Source: Planctomycetota bacterium (GTDB lineage: Bacteria > Planctomycetota > UBA11346). From it: 50,935 nucleotides of DNA. The position numbers and the translations under genes are program-made. Below the pieces are notes generated by a model. It was given only the letters and a program-made list of their open reading frames with translations. It ran no database searches and was not told the DNA's origin. Position 1 is the stretch's first letter. Every line of letters begins with the position of its first letter. The stretch is from contig BJHQ01000025.1 in the NCBI GenBank assembly GCA_014193115.1, positions 1 through 50,935 on the forward strand, read 5' to 3'. Shown here one piece after another: positions 7,213-15,135 of the stretch.

Positions 7213-9333
7213 ATGCACCGCTCCCGCCTGCTGCCGACCCTCGCCCTCGCCGTGATGACTGCGCTGTGGTCATCCGCATGGGCTGGCGAACCAACCCGGG
7301 GCGATCAGCCGATCAGCGTGCGCGACCCTGGCTCCAAAGCCGAATTGGTGCGCTACGGCCGCAGCCGGGCGCTGGTGATCGGGTGCAGCCGCTACCAGCA
7401 CCTGCCGGCGCTGAAGGGCGTGGCCAATGACCTGCCGTTGGTGCAGGCGGCGTTGGAGCGGCATGGTTTCGTGGTGACGCCGCTGCTCGATCCCACCGGC
7501 GAAACGCTGGAGAAAACCGTGAAGACCTTCATCGGCCGGGAAGGCGCGGTGGCGGATGCCCGGCTGGTGATCTATTACGCCGGGCACGGGACGACCCTGC
7601 CAGACGGTGACGAACAGCAGGGGTATCTGTGCCCGGTGGATGTCCCTAGCCCGGCCGAGGATCTCGCCGGATTCCGGGAAAAGGCCGTGTACCTGCCGGA
7701 TTTCATCAACCGGGCGCAACAAGCGGCGTCGCGGCATGTGCTGATGGCCTTCGATTCGTGCTTTTCCGGGTCGCTGTTCGCCGGCCGGGCGGTGCCGTCG
7801 GCCTATGTTTTGAGAATGGCGCAGGATCCGGTGCGGCTGTTCATCACCTCTGGCTCGGCCCAAGAACAGGTGCCGGATGCCTCGGTCTTCCGCCGGGCCT
7901 TCATCGAGGGTATCGACGGGGCGGCGGACCGCGACGGCGACGGGTATGTCCTGGGCAATGAATTGTTCAGCTATGTGCAGAAACGGGTGATCGACGCCGG
8001 GGATGCACGCAACCAGCGGCAAACGCCGCAATACCGACCCATGCCCAAGGGCGGGCAAAGCGTGGGGGATCTGGTGTTCGTGGTGCCGGCTCCGGTGGTC
8101 GCTGTCAGTCAACCACCGCGAACGGTGGCCCCCGTGGAGCGGCCGCAGCCAACGGCCGCGCCGACCGGCGAGCCTGCGCCCACCGGCAAGCCCGCGCCCT
8201 CCGGCAAGGCCGCGATCTATGCCGCCGCTGAACAACTGGAAAGAACCGGTGATGCCACGGTGGAACAGCGGATCGCGGCGTGGGAGGCGGTCTTGGCGGC
8301 TGTGCCGGCGGATGAATTGCAGCGGAATCGGCGGGATGAACAGGCGAAGGAGCAAGCCGACCAGATCCTGGCCAATTTGAAGCCGCAGCGTGAGCGCCTG
8401 GAGCGGCGGCGAGTCTTGGACGAGGCTGAACGGCTCGACGCTGACCCGGATGTCACCAAGGGCCAGCGGCTAGCGGCATGGCAGCGAGTGGTGGCGTTGT
8501 GGCAAGGCGATGGGGTGACACTGACGCCGAGCGAACAGGGGCAGTTGGCTGGAATCGAGTCCAAAGCGGCGAAAGCAGGGTTGTCCGGATTCGGCAAGCC
8601 AGCGTGGGCGTCGGCGAGCGGCAAGGACCAATATGGTACCTGGGCGGACCTGACGGTGGACGGAGTAGTGCAGCGGATGCGGCTGATCAAGGCCGGGGCG
8701 TTCACGATGGGCAGCCCGGCTAGCGAGGCAAATCGTGACGCCGACGAGACCCAGCACCAGGTGACGCTGACGAAGGATTTCTGGCTGGGGGATAGCGAGG
8801 TGACGCAAGGTTTGTGGCAGGCGGTACTGGGCAACAACCCGTCAATCTTCAAGGGAGCAGATCTGCCGGTGGAACAGGTGTCGTGGGATGATTGTCAGGG
8901 ATTTTTCGGCAAGTTGAACGGTCAGGTGCGCAGTGGTGGTTTCCGGTTCCCGACCGAGGCGGAGTGGGAATACGGCTGTCGGGCAGGGACAACCGGTGCG
9001 TACGCTGGTGATTTGGGCGGGTTGGCTTGGTATAGTGACAATGCCGGTGGCACGACCCACGCGGTGAAGACCAAGGGTGCGAATGCGTGGGGACTGTTCG
9101 ACATGCACGGCAACGTGTGGGAATGGTGCGGAGACTGGAAAGACGACTATCCGGCGGGAGCCGCCCGGGATCCCGCTGGTCCCGCCTCCGGTTCCAACCG
9201 CGTGGACCGCGGCGGCAGCTGGGGCAGCCTCGCCAGGAACGGCCGCGCAGCGAATCGCGGCAGGGACGAGCCCGGCAACCGGGACAGCATCCTGGGGTTC
9301 CGCTTGTCCGCCCCAGTCCAGGCTGGGCCATAA
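7213..9333 (+). CDS. P3: exported caspase-like protease with DGR-type variable FGE domain
   Basis: A 706-aa protein from ATG 7213 (MHRSRLLPTLALAV); the frame is open further left, but that stretch is the promoter shared with P2. Signal peptide 1-24; caspase-like domain with His125 (YYAGHGTT) and Cys183 (FDSCFSG); EF-hand-like loop DRDGDGYVLGNE. A Pro/Ala-rich hinge near residue 310 is followed by helical AIYAAAEQLERTGD and ERLDADPDVTKG repeats. The FGE/C-type-lectin-fold domain covers about 455-706 and ends in a variable region (9196-9291) followed by an invariant GC-rich block, as in P4, P6 and P10. Divergent from P2. The Cys normally found in NCRAA is Gly here (NGRAANR), the one notable change not explained by adenine mutation. 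Confidence 0.93.
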   Translation: MHRSRLLPTLALAVMTALWSSAWAGEPTRGDQPISVRDPGSKAELVRYGRSRALVIGCSRYQHLPALKGVANDLPLVQAALERHGFVVTPLLDPTGETLEKTVKTFIGREGAVADARLVIYYAGHGTTLPDGDEQQGYLCPVDVPSPAEDLAGFREKAVYLPDFINRAQQAASRHVLMAFDSCFSGSLFAGRAVPSAYVLRMAQDPVRLFITSGSAQEQVPDASVFRRAFIEGIDGAADRDGDGYVLGNELFSYVQKRVIDAGDARNQRQTPQYRPMPKGGQSVGDLVFVVPAPVVAVSQPPRTVAPVERPQPTAAPTGEPAPTGKPAPSGKAAIYAAAEQLERTGDATVEQRIAAWEAVLAAVPADELQRNRRDEQAKEQADQILANLKPQRERLERRRVLDEAERLDADPDVTKGQRLAAWQRVVALWQGDGVTLTPSEQGQLAGIESKAAKAGLSGFGKPAWASASGKDQYGTWADLTVDGVVQRMRLIKAGAFTMGSPASEANRDADETQHQVTLTKDFWLGDSEVTQGLWQAVLGNNPSIFKGADLPVEQVSWDDCQGFFGKLNGQVRSGGFRFPTEAEWEYGCRAGTTGAYAGDLGGLAWYSDNAGGTTHAVKTKGANAWGLFDMHGNVWEWCGDWKDDYPAGAARDPAGPASGSNRVDRGGSWGSLARNGRAANRGRDEPGNRDSILGFRLSAPVQAGP
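9196..9291 (+). other. DGR-type variable region (VR) of P3
   Basis: The 32 codons between GGTTCC and CTGGGGTTCCGC. Aligned with the VRs of P4, P6 and P10, nearly all differences lie at adenine positions of the inferred template, mostly in codons of the form NNC that would be AAC in the template (here GAC, GGC, AGC, CTC, ATC). The invariant 42-bp block that follows would contain the initiation-of-mutagenic-homing site. Confidence 0.85.
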
Positions 9334-10158
9334 ACCAGCACCGGAGGCGGAGCGGTCCGGCCCGGTTGGGGGATCCAAGGGGGCGGGCCCCCACGCCGGG
9401 CAGCCGCCCGGCCTGGACCGGCCGGCATCCCGTCCGCACTGGTCGTGCGGCAAAGATGGTGAAAACCCCGCCGCGTCAGTAGGCAGGCCAAAAAACCTGG
9501 GCGAACGCGCGGCGGGTGCGGTTTGGGCTGCGCTTCCAGGCCGAACCACCAGGCTGGCGAAACTCACCAAGCCGTTGGAGTGTTGAGTCTCCCGTCCCGG
9601 CCGCGTGGCTGACGGGCGGCCGGGAAGGACGCGCTCCCGGGGGAGCGCGGGCAGGCTGAAGCCTGCGCTCCCAGGGCCTGCCACTTTGAACCTCCTGGGC
9701 GCGCGGTCGTCCCGGCCGCTTGGTTTTCCGGCGGGCGAGCTGCCGGCGGCCGCTTGGATGGTGGCGGGCGGCCGGGACGGCCGCGCTCCCGGCTGAGCGC
9801 GGGCAGGCTGAAGCCTGCGCTCCCAGGGCCTGCCACTAGGAACCTCCTGGGCGCGCGGCCGTCCCGACTGTCGTCGGGCGGGAGCGCGGTCGTCTCGGCC
9901 GCTTAGTAAACGGTCGGCCGGGACGGCCGCGCTCCCGGCTGAGCGCGGGCAGGCTGAAGCCTGCGCTCCCAGGGCCTGCCCATTGGAACCTCCTGGGCGC
10001 GCGGTCGTCCCGGCCGCTTGGTTTTCCGGCGGGCGAGCTGGCGGCCGGCCGCTTGGTAAACAGGCGGCCGGGACGGCCGCGCTCCCGGGGGGCATCGCCT
10101 CCGGCGAGCGGCCTCCGGCCTTGCCCCACAGCCCCTGCGGCTCCGCTCTGGTACTGGT
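9334..10158. repeat. Large intergenic repeat array between P3 and P4
   Basis: This 825-bp gap has no gene. It starts with a flank shared with P10 (GGAGGCGGAGCGGTCCGGCC) and a G/C hairpin at 9379-9392. After 9595 it is a set of higher-order repeats of about 150 bp, in which a type B palindrome (GCAGGCTGAAGCCTGC near 9651, 9805 and 9947) is followed by CCTCCTGGGCGCGCGGTCGT and type A units. A type C unit (GGGGGGCATCGCCTCCGGCG) sits next to the P4 stop. Confidence 0.8.
9556..9594 (+). promoter_or_regulatory. Degenerate relic of a P4-type promoter
   Basis: GGCGAAACTCACCAAGCCGT matches the promoter of P4 (read on the other strand), and a few bases later GAGTCTCCC matches the bases just before the P4 start. 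The middle, including the TAACGT element, is missing and only repeats follow, so this appears to be the remains of a lost gene. Confidence 0.35.
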
Positions 10159-12261
10159 TTATGGCCCAGCCTGGACTGGGGCGGACAAGCGGAACCCCAG
10201 GTCGTTGAGCCGGACGCCGGGCACGAACCAGCTGCGATACGCAGCGCGGCAGTCCCTGGCGTCGTCGCTCCAGCTGCCGCCGCGGAGCACGCGGCTGGAA
10301 CCGGAGGCGGGACCTGATGGATCACGGACGGCTCCCGCCGGATAATCGCCAAGCCAGTCACCACACCATTCCCACACATTGCCGTGCATCTCATGCAAGC
10401 CCCACGCATTCGCGGGCAGGCTCTTCACTCGCACCGTCTTTTCTCGGTACTCGCCCTTGGCGGCTCCTCCATAAGGATCATTGCCATCGTAATTCACCTG
10501 ATCTGGGGTGATCGTCACCCCGAAACTGAACGCCGTCGTCGTTCCCGTTCGACATGCATATTCCCACTGCGCTTCGCTCGGAAAATTGAAACCACCACTG
10601 CGCACCTGACCGTTCAACTTTCCGAAAAATCCCTGGCAATCATCCCACGATACCTGTTCCACCGGCAGATCAGCTCCCTGGAATCTTGACGGGTTGTTCC
10701 CCACCACCGCCTGCCACAAACTTTGCGTCACCTCGCTGTCCCCAAGCCAGTAATCCTTGGTCAACGTCACCTGGTGCTGGGTTTCGTTGTTGACCCGCTC
10801 AGCCTCGCCAACCGGGCTGCCCATGGTGAACGTCCCCGCCTTGATCAACCGCATCCGCTGCACCACCCCGCCAACCGTCAGGTCCGCCCAGGTTCCGTAC
10901 TGGTCCTTGCCAGTCGCCGACGCCCACGCCGGCATGCCCAGGCCCTCCACGCCGGCTTTCACGGCTTTCGCCTCGATGCCTGCCACCTGCGCTGATTCGC
11001 CCGCCGTCAATCCTTCACCGGCAGCCTGCCACGCCGCCACCACCCGCTGCCACGCCGCTTTCCGTTGGCCACGGGTCACATCGGGGTCGGCGTCCAGGCG
11101 TTCGGCCTCGACCAACAGCCGGCGACGTTCCAACCGCTCACGTTGAGGCTTCAGCCCCGAGAGCACCTGGGTTGCCTGTGCATGTGCTGCTTCGTCACGG
11201 CTGGTCCGCGCCAATTCATCCGCCGGTACCGCCGCCAGCACCGCCTCCCACGCTGCAATCCGCTGTTCCACCGTGCCGTCGCCGGGTTTTTCCAACTGTT
11301 CGGCGGCGGCATAGATCGCGGCCTTACCGCTGGGCGCGGCGGCAGGCTGAGGAAGCGTTGGCGATGCCGCTGGCACCGTCGGGGACTGCGGCGCCAGCGC
11401 GGCACTCGCTGGTTGCCCCGGACCCGGCACCACCGTGAACACCACATCGCCCACCGGTTCGCCGCTGGCCAGGCCCAGCGCCTTCCATTGCGGCGTCTGG
11501 CGGTCACGGCGGGCCTCGGCCGCGTCGATCACCCGTTTGCGCAGGTATAGGAACAGCTCGCTGCCCAGCACATAGCCATCGCGGTCGGCGTCCGCCGCCG
11601 CCGTGGTCAGCGCCTCGACGAAAGCCATCCGGAAAACACTGCGGTCAGGCACGGTCTCCTTCGCTGCGCCAGCGGTGATGAACAGCCGCACCGCATCCCG
11701 CGACGCCTGGATCACGTTCGCCGGCGGGCTGTCGCGGTTGCGGAACAGCGATCCGCTGAAACAGCTATCGCACGCCATCAGGATGTGGCGCGACCGGGCC
11801 TGATTCGCCCGGGTCCGCAGATCCTCGATTGCTACCGCCCGGCTGATGAAATCCGCATCGCTGGTGTCAGCAGGCGTATCCACCGCCAGCAGATACCCAT
11901 TGTCGGCCAACACTGTTCCGTGGCCGGCGAAATACACCACCAACCGGCTGGCCGGATCGGTGCCATACCGGCTGATGAAACCTTTCACCCCGCGCTCGAC
12001 CTCGTCGGCGGTCGGGTCGATCACCGTCTGCACCGAGAATCCCTGGGATTCCAGCGCCGATTTAACCAACGGCACATCATCGGCCACACCCGGCAACGGG
12101 CTGAGATGCCGGTACCGCGACACCCCGATCACCAGCGCCCGGCTGCTGGTGAAGCGGATCAGTTCAGTCCGGGTCGCGGGATCGCTGATCGACAGCGGCG
12201 TGTCGCCGCGATCGGCAGCGGCAGCCAGCAGGATCAGGGTCAGCAGGGCGATGGTGCGCAT
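10159..12261 (-). CDS. P4: exported caspase-like protease with DGR-type variable FGE domain
   Basis: A 700-aa protein from ATG 12261 (MRTIALLTLILLAAAADRGD); the same start and leader occur in P9. Signal peptide 1-16; caspase-like domain with His114 (YFAGHGTV) and Cys167 (CDSCFSG); EF-hand-like loop DADRDGYVLGSE. The linker carries the AIYAAAEQLE and ERLDADPDVTRG helical repeats shared with P3. The FGE domain (about 450-700) belongs to the ITPDQVNYDGNDPYGGAA subtype of P1/P2, but its end (variable region 10201-10296 plus invariant block) is nearly identical in DNA to P3, P6 and P10. The tail therefore appears to move or be rewritten independently of the rest of the domain. Promoter at 12285-12319. 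Confidence 0.93.
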   Translation of the reverse strand: MRTIALLTLILLAAAADRGDTPLSISDPATRTELIRFTSSRALVIGVSRYRHLSPLPGVADDVPLVKSALESQGFSVQTVIDPTADEVERGVKGFISRYGTDPASRLVVYFAGHGTVLADNGYLLAVDTPADTSDADFISRAVAIEDLRTRANQARSRHILMACDSCFSGSLFRNRDSPPANVIQASRDAVRLFITAGAAKETVPDRSVFRMAFVEALTTAAADADRDGYVLGSELFLYLRKRVIDAAEARRDRQTPQWKALGLASGEPVGDVVFTVVPGPGQPASAALAPQSPTVPAASPTLPQPAAAPSGKAAIYAAAEQLEKPGDGTVEQRIAAWEAVLAAVPADELARTSRDEAAHAQATQVLSGLKPQRERLERRRLLVEAERLDADPDVTRGQRKAAWQRVVAAWQAAGEGLTAGESAQVAGIEAKAVKAGVEGLGMPAWASATGKDQYGTWADLTVGGVVQRMRLIKAGTFTMGSPVGEAERVNNETQHQVTLTKDYWLGDSEVTQSLWQAVVGNNPSRFQGADLPVEQVSWDDCQGFFGKLNGQVRSGGFNFPSEAQWEYACRTGTTTAFSFGVTITPDQVNYDGNDPYGGAAKGEYREKTVRVKSLPANAWGLHEMHGNVWEWCGDWLGDYPAGAVRDPSGPASGSSRVLRGGSWSDDARDCRAAYRSWFVPGVRLNDLGFRLSAPVQAGP
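10201..10296 (-). other. DGR-type variable region (VR) of P4
   Basis: 32 codons ending at the invariant CTGGGGTTCCGC block. Differs from P3, P6 and P10 almost only at inferred template adenines: codons CTC, AGC, GAC, TAT, TGG, TTC, GTG, GTC where the others keep AAC, AAT, AGG or GAG. Even GCA to GCT follows the adenine rule. Confidence 0.85.
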
Positions 12262-12284
12262 GGGAGTCTCAGCGTGATGGCGGA

Positions 12285-12319
12285 ACGTTACCACGCCCCA
12301 ACGGCTTGGCGAGTTTCGC
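12285..12319 (-). promoter_or_regulatory. P4 promoter with GCGAAACTCGC and TAACGT
   Basis: On the minus strand GCGAAACTCGC (12309-12319) is followed after 18 nt by TAACGT, then 23 nt to the ATG. The stretch CAAGCCGTTGGGGCGTG between them is nearly identical to that of P9. Confidence 0.55.
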
Positions 12320-12540
12320 TGGGAGCGCGGCCGGACCGGTGGCGGGCGGCCGGGACGGCCTCGCTCCCGGGACAGAGCGGTCGGTGAGGCCTGGGAGCGC
12401 AGGCTTCAGCCTGCCCGCGCCACCAGCGACCCGCCGGGAGCGCGGCCTCCCGGCCGACCGCCGGCGATGCGGCCGAGACGGCCGCGCTCCCAGAAAGCAT
12501 CGGCAGGCTGAAGCCTGCGCTCTCAGGGCGAAATTCGCAG
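12320..12540. repeat. Palindromic repeats between P4 and P5
   Basis: Type A units (for example GGGCGGCCGGGACGGCC near 12343) and two type B units (near 12397-12415 and 12502-12520) fill the gap between the divergent P4 and P5 promoters. Confidence 0.75.
12528..12538 (+). promoter_or_regulatory. GCGAAATTCGC element upstream of P5
   Basis: GCGAAATTCGC, 96 nt upstream of the P5 start. The distance is longer than elsewhere, so its link to the P5 promoter is less certain. Confidence 0.4.
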
Positions 12541-12634
12541 CGCGGCCAAGGCGAGTCACGCTGTTCGAATTGGGTAGCGCCGTTGCCATGGCCGGCGTGC
12601 GGCCCACATTCCGCTCCCATCGGGGATTCCTGCC

Positions 12635-14947
12635 ATGCGTGCCGTCCTGATCATGTCCGCTCTGGTCGCTGCCGCGATGGCGGGCGAGGTGTCGCGTGGC
12701 GACCAGCCGATCGCGCTCGCTGGGGCTGATGGCAGCGCGTTGACCACCTTCACCAAAAGCTGGGCGCTGCTGATCGGGGTGTCGCAGTACCGCCATCAGC
12801 AAAAGCTTGATGGCGTCGCTGAAGACCTACCCGCGGTGCAACAGGCCCTGGAATCCCAGGGTTTCGGCGTGGTGGTGGTGCGCGACCCGGAATCGGCGTC
12901 GCTTGATTGGTCGGTGAAGGACTTCATCGGCCGGCACGGCACCGATCCCAGTGCCCGGCTGGTGATCTATTACGCCGGCCACGGCACGGTGAAGGACGGC
13001 GCCGGGTATCTGCTGACCGTGGACACGCCGGCCTCGGTGGATGATCCCGGTTTCATCGCCCATGCCTTCGCCATCGAAGACTTGCGCACCCGGGTCAACC
13101 AGGCCCGGGCCCGGCATGTCCTGGTCGCCTGCGATGCGTGTTTCAGCGGATCCTTGTTCAAAGTGCGCGACGCTTTGCCGCCCGTGGTGGCGGCCGCGAC
13201 CCGGGATCCGGTGCGGGTGTTCCTGACCGCTGGATCAGCGAAGGAAACCGTTCCCGACCAGTCGGTGTTCCGTCGATCCTTCGTCGAAGCCTTGACCACC
13301 ACCCGGGCTGACAGCGACGGCGATGGATTCGTGTTGGGGACGGAATTGGTGCCGTATGTCCGAAAACGGGTGCTGGATGCAGCGGCCCGGCGCGGTGAAT
13401 CCCAGACCCCGCAGTTCAAATGGCTGCCGGGCAGCGAAACCGATCCGATGGGTGACCTGGTATTCCGGGCTGGGGCGACAGACCCGGCAGCGCAGCAGGC
13501 GTCGTTGCCGGCGCTTCCAGCAGCACCGGCCGGCCGAGCCGCCATTTATGCGGCCGCGGAAAAACTCGAAACGACCGAGGGCGCCGATCTGCCAGCCCGA
13601 TGGAACGCCTGGTCGGCGGTGGTACGGGCGGCCCCGGCAGATCAGAACGACTGGTCGACCCGGGATGATAAGATCCAGGCCCGAGCCCAGCGGATCCTGA
13701 CCGAGATCACCCCGGCGATGGACGCCCTGACCCGTGCCAAAAGCTTGGCAACCGCCGAAGCATTGACGGCAGACGAGAACGCCACCAAACGCCAGCGGAT
13801 CCAGGCGTGGACCGCAGTGCAAAAGTATTGGGACGTGCCGGACGAAGGCTTGTCCTCGGAAGAACGGCAACTCGTCATCGTGTTGGAACCGCGTCTGGCG
13901 GCGATGGCGCTGCCGCTGGCGGGACGGGAACGGATTGTTCGCGAACGCCGAGAACAATTGGCTCGGGAACAAGCGGAACGGGAACAAGCCGAACGCGACC
14001 GGGTGGCCCAGATCGAACGGGAACGCCAGGCCACCTTAGCGCGGGAACAAGCAGAACGTGAGCGATTGGCCCTGATAGAACGCGAACGGATCGAACGTGA
14101 GCGGCTGGCCCAGGAACAGGCCGAACGAAATCGTCTGGCCTCGGTCGAACAGGCCCGCCGTGATCAGGAACGGCAAGAGGCACAGGCCCGGGAACGCGAA
14201 CGCCGCACCCAGGAATTGTTCAAAGCCCCATGGGCCGCCAAACGCGGTGAAGATCAATATGGAACCTGGGCGGATCTGAAAGTCGGCTCGGTGGTCCAAC
14301 GGATGCGCTGGATCAAACCCGGGAACTTCCAGATGGGAAGCGACGAGGGCGCAGCGCATGAAAGGCCGGTCCACTTGGTAACCCTGTCCGGATTCTGGCT
14401 CGGCGAAAGCGAGGTGACCCAGGAACTGTGGGAAAAGGTCATGGATGCAAACCCCAGTAAAAATTCCAGCAGTTCCAGGCCAGTAGAAAGGATATCATGG
14501 GATGACTGTCAGGGATTTTTCACCCGATTGAACCAGCAGGTGGTCGGATTGCATGCGACCTTCCCGACCGAGGCGCAATGGGAGTATGCATGCCGGGCGG
14601 GATCTACCGAAGACGTTGTCAAGGATCTTGACGCCCTGGCCTGGTACGATGCGAACGCCGGGGGGGAAACCCATCGAATAAAAAAGAAAAAAGTAAACGC
14701 CTGGGGACTATTTGATATGCAGGGCAATATCTGGGAACTGTGCGGGGATTGGCTTGGCGATTACCTAGCTGGCGCTGTCACTGACCCTACCGGACCGGCC
14801 TCCGGTTCCAGCCGCGTGCTCCGCGGCGGCGGCTGGAACGGTGAAGCCAGGGGCTGCCGCGCGGCGAATCGCAACGGGGAACTGCCCGGCTACCGTGGGC
14901 ACGACGTGGGCCTGCGCCTCGCCGTCCCAGTCCAGGCCGGGCCATGA
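12635..14947 (+). CDS. P5: exported caspase-like protease, coiled-coil stalk, FGE domain
   Basis: A 770-aa protein. Signal peptide 1-16; caspase-like domain with His116 (YYAGHGTV) and Cys169 (CDACFSG); EF-hand-like loop DSDGDGFVLGTE. The linker has a helical AIYAAAEKLETTEGAD module shared with P7 and P8, then a long charged coiled coil (about residues 425-530, repeats of EQAERE and ERERL) that would act as a stalk. The FGE domain spans about 530-770. Its 32-codon variable segment (14810-14905) follows the template pattern at most codons but has extra changes (GGT, GAA, CGT; CTG to GTG), and the downstream block differs (GTGGGCCTGCGCCTC), so it may no longer be rewritten by the same DGR. Confidence 0.92.
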   Translation: MRAVLIMSALVAAAMAGEVSRGDQPIALAGADGSALTTFTKSWALLIGVSQYRHQQKLDGVAEDLPAVQQALESQGFGVVVVRDPESASLDWSVKDFIGRHGTDPSARLVIYYAGHGTVKDGAGYLLTVDTPASVDDPGFIAHAFAIEDLRTRVNQARARHVLVACDACFSGSLFKVRDALPPVVAAATRDPVRVFLTAGSAKETVPDQSVFRRSFVEALTTTRADSDGDGFVLGTELVPYVRKRVLDAAARRGESQTPQFKWLPGSETDPMGDLVFRAGATDPAAQQASLPALPAAPAGRAAIYAAAEKLETTEGADLPARWNAWSAVVRAAPADQNDWSTRDDKIQARAQRILTEITPAMDALTRAKSLATAEALTADENATKRQRIQAWTAVQKYWDVPDEGLSSEERQLVIVLEPRLAAMALPLAGRERIVRERREQLAREQAEREQAERDRVAQIERERQATLAREQAERERLALIERERIERERLAQEQAERNRLASVEQARRDQERQEAQARERERRTQELFKAPWAAKRGEDQYGTWADLKVGSVVQRMRWIKPGNFQMGSDEGAAHERPVHLVTLSGFWLGESEVTQELWEKVMDANPSKNSSSSRPVERISWDDCQGFFTRLNQQVVGLHATFPTEAQWEYACRAGSTEDVVKDLDALAWYDANAGGETHRIKKKKVNAWGLFDMQGNIWELCGDWLGDYLAGAVTDPTGPASGSSRVLRGGGWNGEARGCRAANRNGELPGYRGHDVGLRLAVPVQAGP

Positions 14948-15135
14948 CCGGATTAGGGAGGATTTGGGAGCGGAACCGCAGGGGCCGTGGGGCAAGGCCG
15001 GAGGCCGTTCGCCGGAGGCGATGCCGGCAGCCCCGGAGGCGGAGCGCTCCGGCCAACGACCCGCCGGGAGCGCGGCCTCCCAGCCGCCCGCCACCCAAGC
15101 GGCCGGGACGGCAGCTCTCCTTGGCTCCTACGTGC
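14948..15135. repeat. Type C and A repeats behind P5
   Basis: Contains the flank GCGGAACCGCAGGGGCCGTG and GGCAAGGCCGGAGGCCGTTC that also follows P4, P6 and P10, then type C and type A units. No gene. Confidence 0.7.

Noticed and set aside
7270..8355. Long open frames opposite the caspase genes (for example 7270-8355 minus, 4111-5286 plus, 36299 region plus)
   Set aside because: They are antisense shadows caused by high GC and biased third positions; they have Arg/His-rich, low-complexity translations and no ribosome-binding sites.
9595..10100. CRISPR or phage attachment sites in the repeat array
   Set aside because: Repeats are palindromic, of mixed length and order, without unique spacers; no integrase or cas gene is near.
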